Source of the DNA: Chlorophyllum brunneum
Taxonomy: Eukaryota > Basidiomycota > Agaricomycetes > Agaricales > Agaricaceae
Reading direction: 5' to 3'
NCBI GenBank assembly: GCA_963576785.1
Contig: OY756148.1
Coordinates: forward strand, 310,001 to 374,000
Length of the DNA stretch: 64,000 nucleotides
Part shown: positions 56,852 through 64,000 of the stretch, one piece after another
Layout: every line of letters begins with the position of its first letter
How positions within the stretch are numbered: the stretch's first letter is position 1
Notes under the pieces: model-generated
Databases searched by the model: none
What the model was told of the DNA's origin: nothing
The model's input: only the letters and a program-made list of their open reading frames with translations
Made by a program: the position numbers and the translations under genes

Positions 56852-57145
56852 TGTTACGACCTTAGTCTCTGACTCAGGTTGCAAGCCTTTGGACAAAGGA
56901 AAGGAAGTAGAGAGAGGAAGAAGGGATGATACGATTGGTAAAGTATAAGGAATACATCAAGTATTACTACACTTTATATACCAGTAGCGGAGGCTAATAA
57001 TAAGGGGGACGAGTAGATGAGTCAGATAAGAGGCATAGCCTTTGGAGATGAAACAGGAGATGGAACGAGGGGTGAAACAGGTATGAGGGTATACGAGGTA
57101 ATGGGCGCGAGATAGGAATGAACGGTCTATCTATAGTTCGTAACA
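56852..57145 (-). repeat. gypsy-3 3' LTR (left end)
   Basis: Starts TGTTACGACC and ends GTTCGTAACA on the plus strand, a short inverted TGTTACG/CGTAACA end. Preceded on the minus strand by the polypurine stretch GAAAGGGAGGTAT (57158-57146). Confidence 0.9.
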
Positions 57146-57252
57146 ATACCTCCCTTTCAAGCTTCATGTCCTCATGATGCGTATTACTGTAAAGGTCCTT
57201 TGTAAAGTAAAACATACGGAGTTTGGAAAAGGTAGGAAGGCGCGATGAGAAT

Positions 57253-58089
57253 TTACTCGTTCATAGGTATGGCAGCTCCCAGAGCTCTGGCTAAGTCCTT
57301 CTTGTTTCCTCCGATGAGAGGTGTCTTGTCAACACGTCGTAACCCGATCCAGAGGGGCACGTGGGGTGGACCTTCTTTGAACAGGAAGTGGGTGTGATTA
57401 TTGTACGTGGTGTTGTCGTTGGTGTGGTTGCTTAGGAGTTTATGCACTATGCCCCTCCAATATTTGTTGTCCTTTTCGCCTTCCGATTTCAACGTGTTGT
57501 ATCCCTGCGGCGGGTGGAAGGTCATGGGTGTGATGGGGGGTACTACCGTGGTGAGGATGGTTTGGAGGTGGGCTACTTCCTCTTCAATGTCGGGGTGAAG
57601 CAGTTGATCGGCGGCTGTTGCTTCTTGTGTCTTTTGTTCACATTTATGGCAGATGTGATGTTGGATGGGGAATAGGTCGTTGCTAACAAGTAGTCGGTTG
57701 ACGATGTGGTGGGAGAGGTTTTCTGTGCTCCTTGACTCGTATGTATTGAGTCGTTCGGCTAGGGCTACGAGGATGCTATGCATCCGAGCTCGCATATTGG
57801 AGATGACAATAAGTTGCAGGTCGTCGTTGATTTCATATAGGTGTCTCTCTAACTGGTCTCTCCTTCCTTCGTCGATGATAAACTGATTGAGTCTTGGAGT
57901 GGCTTCGGATAGGGTATCCATTATTTTAGATGCCCCTTCTTGGGTTGCCTTCATTGCTGCTCCCAATAGTATCATGGTGTCGACTAGGGTTTCTCCTTCC
58001 ACGAGCTCTTCATGGCTGGTTCTCTCTGGGACGAGTTCATCGAATTCTTTGAGGTAGGGGTATGGAGTAAGTTGGCGTTCGGCGGGCAT
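57253..58089 (-). CDS. Extra ORF downstream of pol in gypsy-3 (278 aa, unknown)
   Basis: Uninterrupted 278-codon ORF starting at an ATG at 58089, 97 bp after the pol stop, in another frame, and ending 107 bp before the LTR. The protein is hydrophilic and mostly helical in appearance, without signal peptide or membrane span, so it does not look like an envelope protein. It has a His/Cys cluster, FPIQHHICHKCEQKTQ (H-H-x-C-x2-C), that may bind metal. Many charged heptad-like stretches (EELVEGETLVDTM, RRDQLERHLYEIND) suggest helices. It is the only coding segment of this element besides gag that is fully open. I do not recognise a family; standard chromodomain gypsy elements end with pol. Confidence 0.65.
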   Translation of the reverse strand: MPAERQLTPYPYLKEFDELVPERTSHEELVEGETLVDTMILLGAAMKATQEGASKIMDTLSEATPRLNQFIIDEGRRDQLERHLYEINDDLQLIVISNMRARMHSILVALAERLNTYESRSTENLSHHIVNRLLVSNDLFPIQHHICHKCEQKTQEATAADQLLHPDIEEEVAHLQTILTTVVPPITPMTFHPPQGYNTLKSEGEKDNKYWRGIVHKLLSNHTNDNTTYNNHTHFLFKEGPPHVPLWIGLRRVDKTPLIGGNKKDLARALGAAIPMNE

Positions 58090-58186
58090 GGTGTGTTGTG
58101 AAGATAGTTGGCAAAGTCGAGGGTAAAGTGGATACCACGAGTGATGCGTTGAGTGTAGTGGTTGCTTGGAATGCGAGGTCTGTTGT

Positions 58187-61100
58187 TCATAATTGCTGCT
58201 TTTTACCTCCCCTTTTTATAGGTTTCGTCCTCGAAATCTTGCTCATGAACTCTTGTACTGCCCCCTTGGCATTTTCCAAATTTGCCTCATCTTCCCATGT
58301 GTCTTCTTCGGACATATATCCTTTCCAGTGTACTAGGTACTGTTTTCGTTTTCCCCTTGTGTGGTGTCCTCGGACTTCCTCTACCTCGTAGTGTTCCTCA
58401 TCATTGATTATCTCGGGAATCGGTGGTGGTGGAGTGCGCTGGCTGTCGTACTCGGGTTTGTGATAGGGGGAGAGGAGTCTGCTGTTAAACACGTCGTGTA
58501 TTGCCCATGTTTCAGGTAGCTCCAGTCGGTAGCTTGTTTCACCTATTTTTTCTTTTACCCGGAATGGTCCGTATCTCCTATGATCAAGTTTTTTTGTCGG
58601 CCTTGTTGTCCTAATGTTGTCCGCTTCGAGCCAAACTTGGCTTCCTGCCCCATATTCGTGTTCTGGTTTTGTGCCATTCCGTTTCTCCATTTGCGTCTGG
58701 CTCTGTTGTAGCATCTCAATTGTTTTTTGGCACATGTCTTGTAATTCTTGTATTCGTTCCGTGATCGCAGGTGCCTTGGATATGTTTGAGATATCCCCTT
58801 TCCATGGATGTTGTCCATATACTATCTGGAACGGTGAATGTCCTGTGGCGCTATGTGTTTTGTCGTTATACTGGAATTCCGCTGTGCTGAGCCATTTTTT
58901 CCAGTTGTCCTGCACATGGTTGATTACGTTTCTGAGGTATGCTTCGACCTCCTGGTTGACGCGCTCTGTCTGACCGTCTGTTTGTGGATGGTATGCCGTG
59001 GATAGGTTACGTTGGGTGCCTGTTGCTCTACAAAGTTCTGCCATGAATTTTGACGCGAACTATGGTCCTCTGTCACTGATGATCCTGCGGGGTATCCCGT
59101 GTTGTCTCCATATATCATCACGATAAATATCTCCTAACTCTTCGGATGAGAGGGTGGTGTTAACTGCGCATAATCTGATCATTTTGCTGAAACGATCGAC
59201 AATGACAAGTATCGCATCATATCCTTCTGATTCTGGTAGTGGTCCTATCATGTCGATTGATATTTCTTCCCATGGTCCGATGGGTATCGGTAGTGGATGG
59301 AGATGTGTGGTAGGTCGTATCCGGAGTATCTTATTTCGCTGGCATGTGTCGCACCCTTTGATGTATCGTTTAACATCATTGCGCATTTGTGGCCACCAAT
59401 ATGTCCTTTTGAGGAGTTCGATCATTCTATGCTGTCCCGGGTGTCCTACGTCCATTTTGTCGTGGTGTTGTTGGAGTATTTCTTGGCATAACTCGACGTT
59501 CGGTGGTACGTATATTCTTCCTTCAAACATGGGTAATCCATCAGTTTCCCATATCTCCTCTGGTCGTTTCTCCTTTTCTCTTAGCCACTGTGTTTCTCTT
59601 CTTTGCTCCTTTCGTAGTCGGTGTTTCAGGTCTTCTTCTCCCAATATTTCCCAAATTTGTCTGATTTCGGCGGTGGTGTTATCGAATAAGTGGTCGGGTA
59701 ATAGTGTGATATCTGTGTTATCTCTGGTGGTGTCCGTTTTTGCTAGTCTTGATAGTACGTCTGCTTTTGTGTTTGTCTTTCCTGGTATGTGTTTTAGCAT
59801 GTAGCGATATTCTTGTAGTTCCAGTTGCCATCTTGCTTGTCATCCTGTCAGTTGTTGTGGTTTCCTGAAGTATTCTAAGTTCTTGTGGTCCGTCCATATC
59901 TCGAATGGTTCATTGGCATCGAGTAGATACTGTCTCCACGTTTTGACTGCTTCCCGGATTGCTAGTAGTTCTTTGTCGTAGATTTGGTAGTTTCGTTCTG
60001 CCGGTGTCATTGTTCTTGAGTGAAAGGCGATTGGGTGCCATTGATCACTCTGGTTTTGTGACAACACCGCTCCTACTCCGTATCCCGATGCGTCTACTTC
60101 TACCCTGTATTGTCCTCTGTCTTGAGGCATTGCTAGTACTGGTTTGCTCGTGATTTTCTCCTTGATTTTTTCAAACGCTTGCTGTTGTCGTCCTGACCAT
60201 GACCATTGCGCGTCCTTCTTCTTTAGTTCGTGTAGTGGTGTTGCTATGTTACTGAAGTCTTGTATGAATCGTCGGTAGAAGTTTGCAAAGCCCAGGAACT
60301 TTTCGACGTCTTTTACGGATTTGGGTGTCGGCCATTCTCTTACTGCTTTCACCTTCTCCTCCTCCATTTTAACACTGCCTTGTCCAACTATAAAGCCCAG
60401 TATGGGTATTTCTTTTGCGTCGAACACGCATTTTGACTGCTTGAAGTAAAGCTGGTGCTTGGCTGCAATGTCTAAGAACCGCGTTGTTCTTTCCTCGAGT
60501 TCTTCCTGTGTGGTTCCTGGAATGACAAAATCATCCATGTAGTTGACAAGCGTTCCTTCGTGTAACATTTCCCGAAATACCGTGTTCATCATCCTTTGAA
60601 AGGTTGCTGGCGAATTGCTCATTCCGAAGAACATGACTGTTGGCTCGAATAATCCGTTATTTGTTACAAACGCTGCCTTCCATTCATCCCCTTCTCTAAT
60701 CCTGACGTTGTTGTATCCCCAAATGATATCGAGCTTGTTGAACACCTTTGCATCCTTTAGGCGGTCTAGGACTTCGCTTATGAGTGGTAGTGGTGTTTTA
60801 TCCTTGATAGTGTGTTCGTTCAGCTTTTTGTAATCCTGTACCAGGCGTTTGGTTCCGTCCTTTTTTGGTATAAAGAAACATGGGGTGGCGTAGGGGGATT
60901 GTGAGGGTCTGATTCGTCCTGAGGCAAGGTTCTCGTTGAGGAACTTCTGTAGTTCTTGTTTCTCCGTTATTGTCATTGGGTAGACCTTGGACTGTAGTAC
61001 TGGGGGGGCGTCTTCAGACAGGTTTATTTCATGGTCCCATACTGTGTGTTCGGGTAGTTTATCGAAGTTGCTTTTGTTGAATAGGTGGGTATATTGTCGG

Positions 61101-61609
61101 AGGTATGGTGGTAGGTCTTCATCATTCGTCCGGTCCGCCTTTTTTTCTTCAATGTGTTCCTTGACTGCCCGTATTCTTTCATTGAACCGTATGTCGCTAT
61201 GTGATATTTTGCAATCCTCTGGGCATCTGGTGAATCGTATGACGTGGTTGTTCCAATCGATCTCCGGGTTATGTCTGACCAGCCAGTCGTGTCCGAGATA
61301 TAAGTCCGCACTTTCTAATTGTGTCACTAGAGCGTCGATTTGTTCTGTATGGTTGCCGTTGTTTAATACCAGTTGTGCTTTGTCCGTTATTTCTCCTTTT
61401 TTGTTTTCTGTTCCGTCGGCGTTGATTACCCTGATCGGGGTTTCCAGGGGTTTAGTCGGAATTTGTTCTTCGTCTACCGTTCGTTGTGCTATGTATGTGT
61501 GGGTGCATCCGGAGTCTACAAGGGTTGTGATTTGTCTGCGTCCTTTTCTTGTCTGGATTGTTGAGTCGAGGAGAAGTTCGCGCGTAGAGTTTCGTTTTTG
61601 GGGAATCAC
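58187..61609 (-). pseudogene. gypsy-3 pol: protease, RT, RNase H, integrase, chromodomain (two stops)
   Basis: One frame of about 1,140 codons. Protease LVDSGCTHTYI (61500); reverse transcriptase with FFIPKKDGTKRLVQDY and YMDD in NYMDDFVIPG (about 60530); RNase H with VEVDASGYGVGAVLS; integrase zinc finger (HPGQHRMIELLKRTYW...CDTCQRNK), core (SIDMIGPLPESEGYDA, SDRGP, YHPQTDGQTERVNQ); and a C-terminal chromodomain (YEVEEVRGHHTRGKR, YLVHWKGY, DTWED) with the aromatic residues that form the methyl-lysine cage. A TGA at about 59840 after QQLTG and a TAG at about 59060 after SDRGP break the frame. Each is one C-to-T change from CGA or CAG. Relative to gag, pol lies in the -1 frame. Confidence 0.85.
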
Positions 61610-61668
61610 ATATCGTCTATTGTGGGATAAAATGGAAACTCTAGGTTTATTGGCTCGCGGGTTTGCGC

Positions 61669-62907
61669 CTACTCGGAGCCTTCGACAAAATCCTCTTTCT
61701 CCTCCATTTCTTGTTCATTGTCCTCGTTGATCTCTCTGATGTGCGCTTTCTTGGGCGCTCGGCAGTTCTTCGAGATGTGGCCCTGTTTGCCACAATTATA
61801 ACACGTTATCTTGGTGTATGTGACTTTCGTCTTCTTCCTGCAGTATTTGGCAATGTGCCCATAGAGGTTGCAATTGTAGCACCTCGGTTTTCCATTTTGA
61901 TCGGTGTCCGCCCTTTGTCTTCCTATCTCCATGGGTTGTCCTCTTCCTCCATAAGTAACTCCGGTTGTGGTCCTGATATCTCCTCGGGTGATGTCCGTTG
62001 CCTCGTATCCTTGTCCTACTGCGAGGATTGTGGTTTTCCACTTGGTGTATGTCGTTGGGACGGAGGTTGTCGGATAGCCTACTATTGTTCGAATGATATC
62101 TGCTCTGGTGTGGCGTTTGAGAAGGAATATTGCATGGGTGTCATCTGTCCCCGCTTGGGCTTTCAGTGCCTCGAACTCGATCAAGAAATCTGCCGTGTTC
62201 CTCTTTCCTTGTTTGAACGTCTCGATTTCTCCTTCTGCTATGGCTTTCCTATTTCCCAAGGAAAATGTGGCTTCTATTTCCTTTGTAAAGTCGTCCCAAT
62301 CTGGTGTCTTTTTGTTTTGGATGGCTTGTAGCTGCGTGTTGGCGTATGGACCTGCTAGTCCTCCTTTCATTCTTGCTAAAATTGCTACTATCTTCTGTTC
62401 TTCTTCGTCTATCTTGTTGAACATTAACCATAGGGATATTGCTCTCCACCAATCGTCAAATTGGGTTCTGTCTCCATTAAAATATCCTGGCTCTGGAGCT
62501 AGGTTCTTTGGGACATTGACTTCTTCTGTCATTTCTGGTTCTGTCTCTGGTTCGCTGTGTTCGTGGGTTTCGGCGATTTCTATATCGGCTGTGGCGTTGG
62601 CGACTTCTGTGTCGATTTCTTCTTCAAATGGAGCTGGTTCTTCGTCTGTGCTGTGCTCGGATTCTTTCTCGTAGGTCTCAGCGATATCTATATCGGATGT
62701 GTTCTCGGCGACTTCTATGTCGAATTCGGTTTCAAATAGAGCTGTACTTTCGTCTATGCTGTGTTCGGATTTCTGTCGTTTAAGGCCTTCAGGGATTTCT
62801 GATTCTGTTGATCGTTTAGATCCTGTTGCTATGGGTGAACCCTGGATGTCGGTTGGTCTCGGAGCTCTGTGTCTTCTCGGCATTCTCGATGAGCTACTGT
62901 TGCTCAT
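61669..62907 (-). CDS. gypsy-3 gag (412 aa, two zinc knuckles)
   Basis: Open from an ATG at 62907 to 61669. The N-terminal third is acidic and repetitive (DIEVAENTSDIDIAETYE and DTEVANATADIEIAETHE, an internal duplication). The middle is the capsid region (DRTQFDDWWRAISLWLMF through FLIEFEALKAQAGTDDTH). The C-terminal part has two nucleocapsid zinc knuckles, CYNCNLYGHIAKYC and CYNCGKQGHISKNC, both with the CX2CX4HX4C spacing. It lies directly downstream of the primer binding site. Pol starts 60 bp on in another frame, so a frameshift or reinitiation would be needed for pol. The ORF appears intact. Confidence 0.85.
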   Translation of the reverse strand: MSNSSSSRMPRRHRAPRPTDIQGSPIATGSKRSTESEIPEGLKRQKSEHSIDESTALFETEFDIEVAENTSDIDIAETYEKESEHSTDEEPAPFEEEIDTEVANATADIEIAETHEHSEPETEPEMTEEVNVPKNLAPEPGYFNGDRTQFDDWWRAISLWLMFNKIDEEEQKIVAILARMKGGLAGPYANTQLQAIQNKKTPDWDDFTKEIEATFSLGNRKAIAEGEIETFKQGKRNTADFLIEFEALKAQAGTDDTHAIFLLKRHTRADIIRTIVGYPTTSVPTTYTKWKTTILAVGQGYEATDITRGDIRTTTGVTYGGRGQPMEIGRQRADTDQNGKPRCYNCNLYGHIAKYCRKKTKVTYTKITCYNCGKQGHISKNCRAPKKAHIREINEDNEQEMEEKEDFVEGSE

Positions 62908-62987
62908 ATACTGTCGTCCTGGTCGGAGGCTATTATTCCAAGCCTAGCTACGAGTAGTGGCACCTCTCTTGCAAGGTGAGTCGAATG

Positions 62988-62999
62988 ACACTTTACCAA
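62988..62999 (-). promoter_or_regulatory. gypsy-3 self-priming type primer binding site
   Basis: On the minus strand TTGGTAAAGTGT lies one base after the 5' LTR. It is perfectly complementary to ACACTTTACCAA inside the same LTR (63095-63084), which sits about 26 nt after a TATATAAAG box (63129-63121), where the transcript should begin. This is the arrangement of Tf1/sushi elements, whose RNA 5' end folds back to prime reverse transcription. Confidence 0.75.
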
Positions 63000-63000
63000 A

Positions 63001-63294
63001 TGTTACGACCTTAGTCTCTGACTCAGGTTGCAAGCCTTTGGACAAAGGAAAGGAAGTAGAGAGAGGAAGAAGGGATGATACGATTGGTAAAGTGTAAGGA
63101 ATACATCAAGTATTACTACACTTTATATACCAGTAGCGGAGGCTAATAATAAGGGGGACGAGTAGATGAGTCAGATAAGAGGCATAGCCTTTGGAGATGA
63201 AACAGGAGATGGAACGAGGGGTGAAACAGGTGTGAGGGTACACGAGGTAATGGGCGCGAGATAGGAATGAACGGTCTATCTATAGTTCGTAACA
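63001..63294 (-). repeat. gypsy-3 5' LTR (right end)
   Basis: Carries the TATATAAAG box and the predicted RNA start described for the binding site. It differs from the left LTR near 63094, 63232 and 63241. Followed by the TSD CATGC at 63295-63299. Confidence 0.9.
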
Positions 63295-64000
63295 CATGCA
63301 TCATCAGGTAGCCTGGATATTGAACAGCACAGTACTATGCAGTAGCAGACAGATAATCTGACTTACTGATAGGTTAGTTAGTAAACAGTAAGAATACTAG
63401 TAAAGTTACTAAGAAAGTCAAGTAGAGCATAAGAGAAGATGAGTAGATTGTCTAAAGAAACATAAAGGGAATATATGCTGCTTTATATACTAAATGTCTG
63501 GGATGTAAAATCCTAAGTGTTATGTCCAAACCTTGAACCTATGTTAGAGGTTACAACAAGTTCCCAGAAGCAATACCATTTGTCCTGCCACCACAATCCA
63601 ATAATGCCATCATTGACCCTCTACTCTGACTCGCTTGGAAATATGCACCATACTTACATGTATGCAACACTGATGGACTCTACTTGTGTACCATTGAGAA
63701 CAACCTCTATGGCACCTGGAATAATGGTTGGAAAGCATGACCTACTACTAAAGAAATAATACAGTACATCCACCCCTACATGTACACTCATGGACTAGTG
63801 CTTGAAGTGCTCATTCATCAACAAGTTGCTGATGGAATCTATTGTATTGAGATGTGACCAAGGGACCTATTACCAGATAATGAACCCACTGTACCCAGTA
63901 GTAACAGCAACAACTCTCCCTATCCGCTATTGTGATCCACTCAAGCCTTTGTCAAGTCACCCAAGTCTTACCTCTCAGAAGAACCAATTACACTGATGTC
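63295..64000 (+). repeat. Copy B of the duplication (right part): LTR fragment plus R2 copy 3, cut by window end
   Basis: Continues copy B after the gypsy-3 insertion and matches 30097-30800. The LTR-like piece is 63318-63507. The R2 coding frame follows, with in-frame TGA codons at the same places as in copy 1. The window ends inside the frame. Confidence 0.75.

Larger units (their letters stand above)
56852..63294 (-). mobile_element. Chromodomain Ty3/gypsy retrotransposon, young, near intact (gypsy-3)
   Basis: 294-bp LTRs (56852-57145 and 63001-63294) with TG..CA ends and a perfect CATGC TSD. On the minus strand the order is 5' LTR, self-priming-type binding site, gag, pol with chromodomain, an extra ORF, polypurine tract, 3' LTR. 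The LTRs differ at only three positions that I can see, so insertion is recent. Two stop codons in pol are the only clear coding defects. Confidence 0.95.

Noticed and set aside
59154..62674. Plus-strand ORFs of 120-250 codons across gypsy-3
   Set aside because: Ser/Leu/Cys-rich antisense shadows of gag and pol. The minus strand carries all the catalytic motifs.
1..64000. tRNA or rRNA genes, CRISPR arrays, bacterial-type operons
   Set aside because: No tRNA-like arms with a GTTCRANNC box in context, no rRNA segments and no regularly spaced short repeats. Intron-rich genes exclude a bacterial source.

Overview
The window looks like a nuclear contig of a filamentous basidiomycete, most likely an Agaricomycete. 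The genes are broken by many short introns (about 40-60 nt, GT..AG), and the families are fungal: a velvet factor, a GH18 chitinase, basidiomycete DUF6534 membrane proteins, an importin-13/Kap122-type karyopherin, and Ty3/gypsy and Ty1/copia retrotransposons. I cannot name the species.

Positions 1 to about 25 kb are gene-bearing. In order: the 3' end of a Ser/basic-rich protein (1-671, +); an importin-13-like karyopherin (3237-7655, -); two DUF6534 seven-helix paralogues (8886-11126 and 12819-14904, both -) and a third, more diverged one on the other strand (about 17160-18754, +); a gene fusing a PX phosphoinositide-binding domain to a GH18 chitinase catalytic domain (18901-21088, +); and, convergent with it with only 51 bp between stop codons, a VelB-like velvet regulator of about 1005 residues with a very long Q/P/H-rich tail (21140-24496, -). 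Upstream of the velvet gene is a truncated NAD(P)-binding (SDR/NmrA-like) gene (24863-25349, -).

From about 25.3 kb to the end the window is almost entirely repeats. A segmental duplication (copy A about 25.3-31.5 kb, copy B from 51.9 kb past the window end) carries broken copies of the 5' end of the NAD(P)-binding gene. Between the copies lie a decayed gypsy element (31484-38715) flanked by an inverted unclassified repeat ('R2'), and a decayed minus-strand copia whose gag is split by a younger, complete copia (43356-50715, TSD ATCTC). Copy B is interrupted by a young chromodomain gypsy element (56852-63294, TSD CATGC). The matching site in copy A (about 30097) is empty, which gives a direct before/after comparison.

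The elements share one style of damage: most in-frame stops read as single CGA-to-TGA or CAG-to-TAG changes, and the clear differences between the gypsy-1 LTRs fall at CpG. This suggests methylation-linked C-to-T decay. The items most worth following are the PX-GH18 fusion, the extra ORF and self-priming signal in the chromodomain gypsy, the single-frame copia polyprotein with a long unassigned segment, and the repeated 5' ends of the NAD(P)-binding gene.
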